Shown: piece by piece, positions 20,943 through 32,336 of the stretch
How the letters are laid out: every line of letters begins with the position of its first letter
Position numbering within the stretch: the stretch's first letter is position 1
Origin: Perkinsus chesapeaki
Taxonomy: Eukaryota > Perkinsozoa > Perkinsida > Perkinsidae
DNA length: 64,000 bases
NCBI GenBank assembly: GCA_013115145.1
Contig: JAAPAO010000068.1
Location: forward strand, 1-64,000
Direction of reading: 5' to 3'
Notes under the pieces: generated by a model
Database searches by the model: none
The model's input: the letters and a program-made list of their open reading frames with translations, nothing else
Told to the model about the DNA's origin: nothing
Made by a program: the position numbers and the translations under genes

Positions 20943-22046
20943 TCAATCTCGCATAGGGAATATGCCACCAAGTGAGCACCAAGTACTGCTGCCAGCCGTG
21001 GATAATGATGATGAGGTGAAAGGGTTGCTTCTAACCGGACAGGGCGCCAACGAATCACCTAAATAATTATTAGACGGCGGCGGCGGCGGCGGTGGCGTTG
21101 AAGATGATGATACTGCTGGAGCATCTCGGCAAGTCCCGTTTTGATGAGATTGATTATAAATTAAAGGGTTGTCAAAGATGTTGAGCTCGGCTGTTTCGTA
21201 GTTATCATCGTCAGTAGGCTTGCAGCCGTTACAGGCTCCAGACAGCGAAGAAGAGCTCTGTACACCAGACTCCCACGAGGCTTCAGAGGGGTCCGTTATA
21301 GCAGCTCCCAAGTCACCGATACCAGATTCCGTCGGCTTATCTTTACTAGTGGCAGCGTCAAGTAGTTTCAGATCGGGAAGTGGACGATGAAGATGTGCAG
21401 TTAGGAAGAACGAGCGGATGTCCTCTTGGCCAGGCTGAAAGCAACGCAGAGTTATACCTTCTCAGACACTGTTTCTTTCTTACTGGTGATGCGTCTCTTG
21501 CGACTCGAAGGGTATCTCCTTCATCATGAACGTTCTCCCAAAGCTTCTCTCTATCCAACTCAATCGTAGGATCCATTTGTCTTATAGCGTCTTCAGCTAC
21601 CTCGCGCTCGCCAACGATCTCGCACATTCGCAGCAACTGCTTAACTGTTGCTGATTTCACCTGAACAGAGCTCAACTCCGCTCAACTATCGACTTAACTG
21701 ATGCACCCACCGTTGAGACTTGGCGGCACCTTTCGCGAAGCTCTGGCTTCTCCAGCAGGGCTTTTGCTATTGCAGACCGAACCAGTCTTCGACCGTTATT
21801 GCCCAAACGCAATGCCTTCTCGCCGAGCATAGTCTTCGTACGCGGCTTTTTAGCCGAACAGTTTCTCTTCTTGAGTGAGCTCCCAGTTGAAAGGGTGTCA
21901 TCGAGAGCCCATGTTGTACAGGACGAGGGTTTGAGGTCTTCGACGCTCGGTAGCTCTTCTAGCTTAAAACACGGTGGATCAAAAAGAGAGCCAAGATCGG
22001 CCAATGATGAATTTGTTGGAGAGTTTTGACGAAGATAAAGGGACAT
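20943..22046 (-). CDS. LGN-type paralogue 3 (334 residues)
   Basis: Exons 21711-22046, 21484-21660 and 20943-21434, all phase 0. Exon 1 carries an N-terminal Ser-rich region, a basic stretch (SLKKRNCSAKKPRTKTM), then the family block LGNNGRRLVRSAIAKALLEK and PELRERCRQVST. After the family intron, exon 2 begins VKSATVKQLLRMCEIVGERE. Exon 3 is acidic then Ser/Pro-rich with a seven-proline run and ends GGIFPMRD. This member has one more intron than paralogues 1 and 2. Confidence 0.7.
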
Positions 22047-23186
22047 TGTGTTCAGTGTTGCCCAAACCTAAGTCAGAAAGAGTGGAGCAACAACAACACG
22101 CCCAACACAATACTGTTAAAGGAAGATAACGTTCTTAAGTGAACGAAGATGACGAAACAAAGGTATAAGTGAATAGTCAGGACGTAGCAACATTGCCACC
22201 AAGGCCGCAATGATTACCGGCGAAATCCAACACTTTGCATTCCACCGGCAATTGTGCAATTCAACTGCAGCTGCGATGTCGTCTACAATTGTGCCTTTGC
22301 TGCACTACGCCCAAACTGCATATTATTAAGTTATTGTACAATAATGGTAGAGGGGCTCATTAACAACGACGATGGCCGCGAGTGGCCAGAATCGTAAAGT
22401 AGCGGCGGCCGCAGTAGTAGCAATACCGTAATTACGCCACTCATCATCACCAACCAATTTAACGCTCATAATGTCGATGGTCAACCAGAGAGAGCGTTTT
22501 GTAGGAATTAACGGTTCACAGATTTTCATGATGACAAGCCACCGCTAAAAAGCATGAAGAGATAATAAGAGTAAATAGCACGCAGACCTGTATCATTGGC
22601 ATACCAAACCCGAGGTTATACGGAAAGAGAAAATAGTATCACACTTGATCTGCCAAATAATAACTGAGGCGGCCCCCGAATAGTCGAGACCGTGGTGGTG
22701 GTGGTTCTCGATAGCCGATTATTCCATATCGGCAATCGTAATGCCAGTAGCAGCGAGAGTGAAGGTAGTAGTGGGGGGGGGCATGAAGATGGTAGTAGTC
22801 CGTCCTAGCGGTCCTTAACCATTGAAGCAGATATCATTCCGAGTGAAAAGTATTACCGAACATATGTGTTGTAACAGCATCTATAGGCCATTTTGATGAC
22901 ACTGTACATGCGCTGCACTTAAGAGTCGCAAACGATTAAAACGAAATTATACATGTTGATGATAACCGAGATAGTGAAAGGGTAATGATAGTACCCCAAG
23001 TAGGCTTTGATAATAGTAGGATTACCGTCTCATACGATATAAATCGAAATGCACCCCAAAAGCGTATAGTACACTAACAACCAACAGAGGAAGGGGACAG
23101 CGCTCACCATACATATCTGCACGTGCGGGAAGACCACTGATGCAGCAGCATCAACAGCAACAGCAGCTCTTCCTAGTAGTATCGAG
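22047..23186. other. Intergenic (1.1 kb), no gene seen
   Basis: Both strands are rich in stops. A short minus-strand frame at 22326-22529 has no coding character. A G-run (GGGGGGGG) lies near 22774. Confidence 0.4.
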
Positions 23187-23927
23187 CTAAAAGTTTTGAG
23201 GCGGTCTCGATATATCATCAGCCAGCAGCTCCAAGAAGCTCTTATCTGAAGACTGGTGCTCAAGCCACAGGGGAAAGGATGGTGTTGCGGTAGGTAGTCC
23301 CATGCTGGTAGTAGTTGAAGAGTCATTGAAAGACGAGGTTGATATAGCGGCGTTGGAGGTGGCCGAATGTGCTCCTGTATTAGAGGATGCTGTTGGCGAA
23401 CGTTCCACAAAAGCCGAGGTACTGGTCGGTGTTGAGATACGCAGACGGGAGCTATGCATCGCCTGAGACGCTGCGTTCTCTTGGGAAATAAGAATAGCTC
23501 GATCGAGAGTCCCGGTGATGACGCACATCTCGAGCAGCTGAGACTTTGTGGCTTTCTTTATCTGAATACAAGACACAAATAACTCGACAAAATGCGCCTA
23601 CCTGTCCCCATATAGGAGACAGCCTCAAGAAAGGACAATCCACACAAACCAAGATTGATACCATATTCGCGGTGGTCTATTAACTTGCATCCCGAGTAGT
23701 ATTACATCTGGAGCAACCGATTTGCAGACGGCCCTCAGTTCCGGGTTAGCGCGCAGGGCTCTCGATATCTCCTTTCGCACTTTTTGACGCCCGGTGTTTC
23801 CTAAAGGTAGTCGAGGGTTAACAGGATAAGGCGAAACCATTAGCCGATAATAATAAGCCTGACAAGGTCCCCTTATAATAGCAGCAAGCATCAACCTAAG
23901 ATACTCCCGCGAAATAACCACCCCCAC
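23187..23927 (-). CDS. LGN-type paralogue 4 (169-198 residues)
   Basis: The family block LGNTGRQKVRKEISRALRAN with PELRAVCKSVAPD ends exon 1 at 23706. The intron to 23562 is longer (144 nt) than in the paralogues but has the same phase and position. Exon 2 (23187-23561) begins IKKATKSQLLEMCVITGTLD, followed by a Ser/Thr-rich tail ending ISRPPQNF. Start either at 23840 (MVSPYPVNPRLP) or at the upstream in-frame ATG at 23927. Shortest member; it lacks the long tails of the others. Confidence 0.65.
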
Positions 23928-24401
23928 CGACTAAGAATTCCTATTGGCATTCTTTATGGCAAAACAAGCAACGACATGAGTCATGTCACCATAATGTCGA
24001 TAATGATATTATAAAGGGCGTCACGTGAGCAGCGTCTGCATACCCTAAAGGATAACGTGAAGTCGAGACGCAACTTCCCTGGTGCTCGCGTACAATTTCG
24101 AGAAAGCGCGCGCCATTATAATCGATTATATTCTTAGACTCGCGTTCAGCTCCTGATGATCATATTAACGAAATGCTGCTTACACTGGCTTCCTGTGCTC
24201 TTAGATATCTTGAACGCGTCGAAGCGTAACCCGGGATACTCATACCGATCTCTCCGTCAGAAAATACGCTCTAGGAGGTGTTTTATCTTCAGCTCCTATT
24301 CATCCATACACCAGGCTTTTGCCTTTGCATATCATATTGGTACGTACTAACCGGAATAATGGCAGTCTGTAGAGCGTTGAACCATTTTTGGATAGTAGCA
24401 C
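23928..24401. other. Intergenic, no gene seen
   Basis: Spacer between the minus-strand array and plus-strand genes, so likely contains divergent promoters. No motif recognised. Confidence 0.4.
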
Positions 24402-24890
24402 ATGTCAACCCCTGAAGCAGCTGTTGCTAAACCTTCCGCAGCCCAGCGCTTCGCCAAGATGGGTGCCTCGATCGGTTCCAACTTCAAGCCTGGTAAGCTG
24501 AAATAATAATTATGATGAATATCTCTTTCTTGCGCTGCAAGAATTTCTAGTTTAATTTTCCGTATTAACAACTTTTTTGCGGGTTAGCAAGTAAACGTAT
24601 CTTATATGGTCCTAGCTTGCTTCGATGCTCTCATTAACATTAAATGTATCTTATATGGTTCTAGCTTGCTTCGATGCTCTCATTAACATTCAACGTATCT
24701 TATATGGTCCTAGCTTGCTTCCCCACTTGGTGATGCATCATACCAAAAGCCTTGGTGGAATACCACTTCATTTGTACCTGCCAATATCGCCTAAGGTACA
24801 TTCATCTACTCGGCTCTCTTCGGTGCGGTCATTGGCGTTGGCTTAGCTGGTGCCGATTATATCGTGAGGAACATCAAGGTAGCATCATAG
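24402..24890 (+). CDS. Small single-helix membrane protein (61 residues)
   Basis: Exon 1 (24402-24492) encodes MSTPEAAVAKPSAAQRFAKM and ends in phase 1. Exon 2 (24796-24890) completes the codon and encodes FIYSALFGAVIGVGLAGADY, a clear Gly/Ala-rich membrane helix, then IVRNIKVAS. The 303-nt intron is unusually long for this window and holds a 49-bp tandem repeat. The size, N-terminal Ala/Lys/Arg character and single helix suit a small organelle-membrane subunit, but no family is recognised. A donor-like GTAGCATC overlaps the last codons, so a further exon is possible. Confidence 0.55.
24597..24721. repeat. 49-bp tandem repeat, 2.5 copies, inside an intron
   Basis: Units begin at 24597, 24646 and 24695 (third partial), each starting GTATCTTATATGG and containing TAGCTTGCTTC. 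Differences are limited to a few bases. Confidence 0.85.
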
Positions 24891-25000
24891 CTCCTCCTAC
24901 TACTCAGCAGCAGCACTTGATCAGGTCCGTTTTGCTGATAAGGAGCACCTGATATTGGCGAGTCGACAGAGGTGGTGTCCGGGCGAATTTTTAGGAGAAA

Positions 25001-25270
25001 ATGCGATCGCGTATTCTTATACAGTAAAGAAGATTTCCATAGTAGTGAAGTTTCACGTTTGAATTGAGCGACAAGTCGGAGAAATATCTATTATCGTATT
25101 TTGTTGCAACGGGCAGTAGTAGACTTGGAGGCAGAAGGATTCGACAGCTATTAAAGGGAGTTTATCAATGTACACATGTTGACAGGTACTTGGAGAAGCA
25201 GGCCGTGTTCTATAAGCAGCTCGCTGAGGATCAGGAGATGCATCGGCTCGCAAGCCTGGCGCAGGAGTAA
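25001..25270 (+). CDS. Small hypothetical protein (weak start)
   Basis: A plus-strand frame is open from about 25048 to the TAA at 25270. The C-terminal part YLEKQAVFYKQLAEDQEMHR followed by LASLAQE looks strongly helical and coding. An ATG at 25001 could be joined to it through a very short GT-AG intron, which is doubtful. An internal 26-nt GT-AG segment could also be spliced or translated. Function unknown. Confidence 0.35.
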
Positions 25271-25499
25271 TATTTATCGGCGGCGGGAGCTACAACTGAC
25301 GACTAGATACGATCCGGTGGCCACGCGTATGCCATTCTCCCTGCTGGAAGACAAGTACAGGTTTTAGAGGTTTTGAAGTGGAACCATTGGTGTGTGTACG
25401 AGTTTTCAAGGAGCAGTTTCCAGGGACGCTATCAGTGTTGTTTGAACTCTAGTTGATGGGGGGGGATCATCATGAAACCGAATAGTGTACTTTCCCGCG

Positions 25500-25960
25500 A
25501 TGCCTCGGCCATCTGAGGTTAGCGAGTCCGCAGGCTCTGACTCTGATATGGACTGGGAGCAGGTAGGATAAAAGGAGACAACAGTTTTCCTGGTCCTCTT
25601 ATGTATCCCGCGCGAATCGCATTTGCTATCCTTGACGGTGCGCTAAGATATGCAATGTGAGACCTCGCGTATGCACTGCCGAGGTTTGAGATAGGCTCTA
25701 TATAGCATGTGTTCTCCTGACAGGAAGCCAACGCTCGACTGGCCGAGAAAATGGAATCATTCATGTCTTGTTTTGACGACGGTGTTCAACCTAAGAGCGT
25801 AATAGGGCAGGCAGCTGCGGGCGGTATTCTGGTTATTCTTGCGAATTGCTGTTTTGGGCCGCATCAGTACTACTGCGGGTGACGTGAGGGCTCTCCTGTT
25901 CGCCTCGATGCGACGGAGGACGCGGATTGGAAGTGGTGATGATGCAGGTTCTAGCTAAGA
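25500..25960 (+). CDS. Acidic N-terminus hypothetical gene (3' part unresolved)
   Basis: Exon 1 (25500-25562) encodes MPRPSEVSESAGSDSDMDWE Q and ends at a GTAGG donor. Exon 2 starts at 25724 in phase 0 with EANARLAEKMESFMSCFDDG. Beyond that several splice choices are possible: a hydrophobic in-frame continuation (ILVILANCCF), or a jump to an Arg-rich segment MRRRTRIGSGDDAG. I could not decide among them. Confidence 0.4.
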
Positions 25961-26529
25961 AGGGAGCGATTGCTGATAAGGTGAAAAAGACGAAACCAGA
26001 GTCAGACAATTCAGTGGGGAAGATACGTGATTGGAGCATTAAGGCTGATGAGGGGGTGGAGAGGAAAGTCGAGGTGAGGCTAATCGGGATGAATTGCTGG
26101 GATCTCGTTATAGTACTGCTGTTTATCAACGGTAATTGGTGACCACATATAGCCACTTTAAGACATGGATAGTTAATTAATAATCTCCTCAAGTCAATAT
26201 TATCGACTCCATACCAAAGGTGCTTCATCGGTAGCTTTACATCAGTTTTATTAAGGTAGAGCGCGATGTATACTACAACCGCAATGAAACTACTAGTGGT
26301 ATAGCAGATTGTATAAATGGTTTGAACTCTGATCACTGGATTCGAGGGAGGATTCCTCAAGGACCTCAGTTCCTGCTCCATCTTCAGGTGCAGAGAGCAT
26401 CCGCAGGGGATCGCATATCGACCGATGGGGATTTTATGGCCAGCTCAGTTGATAAAATGACAAGTATTAGGAGGGCGACTAAACGAGGTTTCGTCAACTG
26501 TGGTGGGCGGCTAGACTTCATTTCGTTCC

Positions 26530-27059
26530 CCGTGCCACGCTTATGTTCTACAACGCCTATTTTGTATGCGCAATTGGAACCTATGCACCGATGTCAGTCC
26601 TAAATCCGAATACGAACCGAATTGGGGGTGTTGTCCTGCCCTTTTTCCTCGTTATGAGCGCCCCATAGATATTGGGAACTCGGCAGCTTTCTGCTCGTGC
26701 AGATTCCTTATAGCAAGGAATGCGCCTGGTATACTGTAGCTGGGCGTTTCCCGATTTGGAGGAGATTTGTGAATTGCTCCCAGACTTCAACGACTTGTGG
26801 CGTCTCAGTAACGCCTTTCAAAGCTTGCCTCTGCGAGATTCCGAGGCTACCTTTTTATTCAGATAAAAAAGGTTCCTCCTATATCGCGCCACCACCACCT
26901 GAAAAGAAACCAACTACAGCATCCATTAAAGAGGATGAAGAGGAGAAAGTATTTAATAAGGCTCTGCAGGATATGCTGAACTACGGTAGTAAAACGCCAA
27001 TGGGTATGCCGGTGAGGCGACGAGGCGCCTTCGGGGCTCGCAAGGTGTCTCTTGCGTGA
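26530..27059 (+). CDS. Hypothetical protein with Pro-rich and basic C-terminal exon
   Basis: The last exon (from about 26862) is convincing: KKGSSYIAPPPPEKKPTTAS, then an acidic stretch KEDEEEKVFNKALQDML and a basic Gly/Arg tail (PVRRRGAFGARKVSLA) with TGA at 27057-27059. Upstream candidate exons include MFYNAYFVCAIGTYAPMS near 26543, but the joins are not established. A ribosome-associated or nuclear protein would fit the charge pattern; this is only a guess. Confidence 0.35.
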
Positions 27060-27523
27060 GCAAAGGAATTCGAGCGATCAAGTATAGTACATGGGAGTTG
27101 ACGAAAATGTCTAAAATGATAATTAGAGCGTTGTGTAACGGGGCGAGGTGAGGGCTGTTGTGTATCAGTTTACCCAAAGACTAAAGACAAGAAGTCAAAG
27201 AGGCAGTATATGGATGCAAAGTTCTCTGCACTTGGAGGAAAGGTCATAACTGGGTTTCAAAGGGGGGGCATTGGGTGGTGTAGGTCGGCAAGGAGACAGG
27301 CCATAATATAACCCATTTGCGGCAAATGCGGACAGATCGTAGAAGGTTGGTAGATGCCAGCAAGGAAAAGGTGACAGCCTCCAAGGGCCCCACCGGTTGA
27401 AAGAAATGTGCCATGTCAGGCTCAATATATGGGAGTAAACGTTTCTACTCTCAAGTATACGACTGTGGGGGATGCTAATAGAGTAGGCGAAAATTGGTGA
27501 AGAATGGGATGGAGATTATGTAG
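27060..27523. other. No assignable gene; may hold the 5' exon of the next gene
   Basis: An ATG near 27411 (MSGSIYG, then a GTAAAC donor) could be the first exon of the gene whose exons begin at 27524, but the phase could not be verified. Confidence 0.35.
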
Positions 27524-27839
27524 GCACGGAAGAAAGCAGCACGCGAAACGCGCGATGAGGCCGATGCCAAGCTGATGGACTCTGTGGGGGCTGTCTTCAC
27601 GAGTGGTCGGGGAGCAGGAGCTAAATCGTATAAGGGAGGTAGCGGCGAACGGCAAGTTGGTCACCACCTTTGGGTTCTTTGGGGGGGGTCTCGAGAGTGA
27701 GGTTTGCGCATGTTTTACTGGGGCCTCCTTAGGTAAAATGAAGGATGGTGTACTATCAGTGTCAAAGGATCTACTCAAAAAGTACGGTGCCAAATCCGGC
27801 GGGGCAGGCGGCAAGCGTAAATCACGCAAAGGGAAATAA
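27524..27839 (+). CDS. Lys-rich protein, possibly DUF4602/Faf1-like (5' exon missing)
   Basis: Exon 27524-27638 encodes ARKKAARETRDEADAKLMDS and continues to GAKSYKGG. It joins in phase 1 to 27733-27839, encoding GKMKDGVLSVSKDLLKKY and a Lys/Gly tail ending KSRKGK, TAA at 27837. The motif GKMKDGVLSVS resembles the short C-terminal signature (G+F+xGVL+hS) of DUF4602 proteins (human C1orf131, yeast Faf1), which act in early 40S ribosome assembly. The resemblance is short and remembered, not tested. The alternative is an unrelated basic nucleolar protein. Confidence 0.45.
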
Positions 27840-28231
27840 ACTCTACCAACGTATCATACAAAAGTTGTTGTGTTGATCTCTTACCTTCCGACTCGGAAGT
27901 TCCGAGTGACGTCCCGACACCGGAATTGGGGAAGCATGGAGGTCAGGCATACATGAAATGTCGCTCCTGCGAGCAGAGAGCTGACGGGCGACGCCGCGTC
28001 CCAGCTACCACTACTGTTGAGGAACGGAGCACAGATGTTCTTTGATTGCCATTCAATTCATTGAATAAGTTCAAAGGACAACTGCGCGCACGTGACCGAC
28101 TTAAAAGGCGCGCCATTATTGGTAAGGATTCCCTACCAAGGGATTCCCTACTAGACAACACGAACCTCTCCTGTGTTGTTGTCAGTCTGAAATGAGTTTT
28201 CTATTATTAGCTTGTTTTTACCCTATATAGG
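27840..28231. other. Intergenic, no gene seen
   Basis: Contains a local direct repeat of GGATTCCCTAC(C/T)A around 28125-28155. No coding frame. Confidence 0.4.
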
Positions 28232-28619
28232 ATGTTATCAACAACGCAAGAATTAGCCTTACCGTCGCTACGCGGTTGCAGGCGGCTGGTGCCAATTGTG
28301 AGGGCTGCTAGTTGCGGGCTCACTCGGTTACCGATGGTGCACCCAACACCTCGATTTTTCTCAACAGCTGATCTTGAAGACACCACGGAGAGACGTCGCA
28401 AGCGAATGATGGGGATACGCTCTAAAGAGGAGATGGCCGAGAGCGCGCGGCGTTACACTGAAGTGCGTCGGATCAGGGTATTTCCCGGTGCGCAAGAGCA
28501 CATCTGTTCAGAATACCGGAGTGGACCCTCATCTGAGCGATGACGAAGATGAGCTCGATGGTAAAACCTTTACGGCTAATCAGCCCGATGAACTGGCCGA
28601 ACTTTGCCTTCGAAAGTAG
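28232..28619 (+). CDS. Probable mitochondrial protein with N-terminal presequence (117 residues)
   Basis: Exon 1 (28232-28477) and exon 2 (28512-28619) join in phase 0 across a 34-nt GT-AG intron. The N-terminus is Arg/Ser/Leu-rich without acidic residues for about 45 residues (MLSTTQELALPSLRGCRRLV ... TPRFFST), as expected for a mitochondrial targeting peptide with a likely cleavage near RFFST. The mature part is charged, helical (ERRRKRMMGIRSKEEMAESA) and ends with an acidic stretch LSDDEDELDG and LAELCLRK. No family recognised; the localisation is inference. Confidence 0.6.
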
Positions 28620-31600
28620 TTTGTTGCATCGTGAATAGCCTTTGTGAATACGATGTTGGTGTCAGATACCGAACTTTCGAACCAGAGAGGATTACAGACC
28701 GGAAGCTTAAAGTTCTGGTGAGATGGGGATGATATGGCTCTGAGGGTTAGAGCCTCTGACCTGGGCTAATCAAGCCCTATAGCACACTCGTAGGCGTCAT
28801 CTACCGTTTGTAGCCTACGAATGGTAGCCTACGCACCCGCCAGGTGCATCTTCATCGCAGCAGAGGTGTACCTGCGCGCAACAGCAACTCATAAAACCAC
28901 TTGACCTCGGTAGGATGTCAAATAACCGCGTTTATCAGATGTCAACTGGTAAACGCGCTATTTGTCTAGGTGACGGCGTCACCTTGAAGCCACAGAGTGT
29001 CGGTTATATCGCATCACCGTCACAAAACTTGGTACCGGGAGGGAGCTACGGTAGCTACCCCATGCACTGTATCACTGGGTAATGCAATCACGCTGATTGA
29101 GTTACTTCGTGATGTACTTTTTGTGGCACAAACGTTGTGCTTAGTACGCATGCTCAGTTCCACTGAGTCTGCTCCACCGAGTCAGCGGAGCAGATAACGC
29201 ACAATCATTCGTTCGTAATAACGAACGTAACCCTGTATTTTGTTACAGTATGGTACAATACGACGAATTTCCTCGGACGAACCTCAACATTTATTACGTA
29301 TAGCATCACGCGCAACTCTTCGGCTGTAAAACGGAAGCGTATCGCTGCGAGACTCTCGCCATTAGTGTCGCTTCGCATGTCTTGACAATCAATTGCTGTT
29401 TCTCTCTCTCCGCACTGATAGAGGCTTCTTTGAGCTAAGCCCGTAGCTTCATAGGAATTCCTGTAGTTCATTGCAGTGTAATGCTCACATGCGTGGCTAC
29501 TGAGTTGTGCTGTACGTAGAACACTCTTCTTCTACAGTGCGTTGGTGTTTGAAAAACACCAAAAACACTGTTTTTTTGGGCAAGTTGATTAAAACTGAAT
29601 AATTCGCGTCGGCTGTAACCTTTAGGGATATCGCTACAAGACAAGGGGAATCGATTAGTATAACTATCATGGCAAAACTCTCAGCCGTTTCATAGTGAGG
29701 GCGAGCGAGAAGAAAAATGACCGTATTCAGGCTGAATAATCGCTGGCTAACGCGAAATATTCAGTTTCAATCAGCTTGCCCAACAAAGGCGAACGCACTG
29801 TATATCAAAAAATCTTTGACAGCGGCAATATCCAGCGGAAGTGCTACGTCACGTTACATTTTGACGAGAGTAAGTTATGGCAACTGTAGCGATTAGACTC
29901 GCTCGCTCGCAGACCGGGAGTCCGGTGCCTCAATTCGTAGCCTACGGCTCGAATCGCGGAGAATTATGAGGATTGTAATCGAAGTAGCAGGAGACGCCAG
30001 GGATGTCGCAGTACCGCTGTTGATGTGAACTGTCGCCACTGAGGACCCGTCAGCGGCGTGATACTTATCGTACATCTGACTTAATAGCAAAGAACGCTCG
30101 GGATCCGCCGATATAGAACTACGGTCACTCGAGCTTGGACTGCTCATAGCAAGGACGACGAGTTAATAGCAGAGCATTAACGAGAAACCCTACAGTAGTA
30201 CAGTGATAAACAATGGTAGTAAGCTCCTGCGGAAACGCGTATGACCATAGATCTCTCACTATGTCGGGAAATAGATCGGGCAATCGATGTAGACTTATTT
30301 GTCACCAAATATCATCTTGCTCATTTAACCTTAATCACAACAGCTGTGACACCTTTTAGGCGCCGCCGTGCCGCATCGATGTTCGTTTATGGCAACGAAC
30401 ACAAAGCGCGGAGGGAGTTGAAATTAGCACAAGTTGTTCATAGCTCTCGAGGGCGAATCGATCAACACACTGCGCGTGTTCACGCGTGCACACTTTCCTC
30501 CGGGCATGGCCGTTGTGGGGCGAACAGAGCATTCTAACTGCGGGGGCCATGGCTGGCAGGCACTGGCTGCGGACCCCATCTACAGGCCAAAACTGCAGGC
30601 CCTTCCATTGAATCTCGCAGCGGCTGGAGACTCCAACTCAAAGTTGGTAACCTGGTCACAAATTGCTCTAATCGAAATGCGAGTGCATGAGTCGCTTCCC
30701 GAGACCGATCAACTTGCGAGTGCAGCGAGTGTCTCGGGGTGTTTGGAGCAACTTGCTCCCGGTTTACGGTCTCTGTGTGTGCTACATATGTATTACGCAC
30801 ACATACGGTACGTATGTTATAGTGAATCATCCGCTCATATGACTCGCTTTATTTCCTTACAAGCAGCAAATTGAATGGATCCCCCATTTAGAAGGGTTCT
30901 TTGTCTGTTATCGTGAAGTTTAGCGGGTAGCTATGCCCGACGTCTCAGCTGGCGAGGTGTTACTCATTGAGTAACACTCAAGGCTCCTGATTCGCACATG
31001 ACTTCCCGTTCTTTTATTCGCTCCCTCCCTCGTGGTTTAGCCATGTTGTACGCGCATTTCTTGTGGCGGCGCCCGCTCGCCAGGGCCACTGTGGCAAATC
31101 CGCTACTATACTTTGTCGTTGCTCGCATTTATGTCGATCCTCGGGTCGAGCATCTCAATGGTGATGTCTGTCCCTTAACTTGGCTTTGGGGACTCCCCAA
31201 TGGGGAGTATGTAGGCCCCCGATGATCTTGTATCTCGCGCTGCGCTTTCCGTTCCCAAGCGTCACGCTTGAAGCGTGCCAGAGGTGGTCCTGGTAGGTGG
31301 CATGATTGGGGTCCCAAGCCCGCGATAGTGGCGCTTTTTCACATACAATCTGACTGTTATGCTTTCTAATGGTTGAGGCTAGTGAAAAGAAGTCCTTCGG
31401 TCACTCCCGAATCATCATAATAATTCTGACAGAATTCCCCAATTTGAGTTCAGAGATCCGGCTACAGATGCTACTGGCATGATCAACTTGATCCTCTTCG
31501 CAGAGCCCGTGCGAATCGAAACTTGACATATAGAAATTTGTTTTCAGATACGCAAGCTCCCCGAGTTTAGCGGTGGAGACGGAACGGAAGATATCTCCTC

Positions 31601-32336
31601 TACACAGTTGAGAGCTGTTCGCGACAAATGGAGTTCCCTGCGACGCGACGAAGTTGATAGAGTCACATACGACAATTGCGCATCTTATGAGCCTTGAACC
31701 GAAAAACTACTTTGCACCGGCATTAGCCTCAGTCAATTTGCCTCGCTCGTTCCTTGCGTTTGGCGCTACTTCGTGCGTTGTTCCGACTGGGATTTTCTGG
31801 CAGTATGAATAACGAGAGTTCCCCCGCTAATGGTATGGCGCCGCCGCTAGATTCATGTGGTGCAGCACGGTTTACGGCTTCGCCACCAGCTCCAGGGTCA
31901 TTGCCTACTGGCTCAAGTAGGACGGGAGTCTTAATATTTTATGTGTATTCAATATAATTGCGGAGTGAGCAGAGCGAGCGGGGCGTATACTCTCACTTTG
32001 CTGGCACTTTGTGCGTGCGTGCGAATAAATCACCCAGCTCGATGATCTAGAGGGGTTATGATCACAACCTTTGCACCAATCGATAGCTCTTACTCTGGGG
32101 ATACTAGGAAGAATACGGAAAGTGGGTTCTGATTGTATCAGAAGGTCAGCGGGACAAAAAATATTTCTTCTGCAGAAAAATGACAGGCCTGGGGATCGAA
32201 CTTGCTAGATGCTTTGAGAATTCAACGGCCAATTACGGACGACCCCACGCATCTCTTCTATCAGTCCTGAGCTTCTGCAATTTTTACAGGCACTAGTACC
32301 GCCGGGCAGCAGCAGTTCAAGTTGTCCACCGCAGCA
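28620..32336. other. Gene-poor 3.7-kb region with clustered hairpins
   Basis: No convincing gene. Between about 28.9 and 31.3 kb there are many perfect short inverted repeats (6-9 bp arms, small loops): 28919-28964, 28969-28983, 29169-29193, 29210-29227, 29544-29560, 30380-30401, 30633-30647, 30745-30759, 30957-30977, 31192-31208, 31256-31270. Candidate exons include a minus-strand frame starting at 30147 (MSSPSSSDRSSISADPERSL) and a plus-strand one at 31805 (MNNESSPANGMAPPLDSCG), which may be a distant 5' exon of the next gene. Confidence 0.5.

Noticed and set aside
25833-26381. Minus-strand frame of 182 codons
   Set aside because: No recognisable domain, overlaps plus-strand exon candidates, and composition looks like antisense of a Lys/Glu-rich exon.
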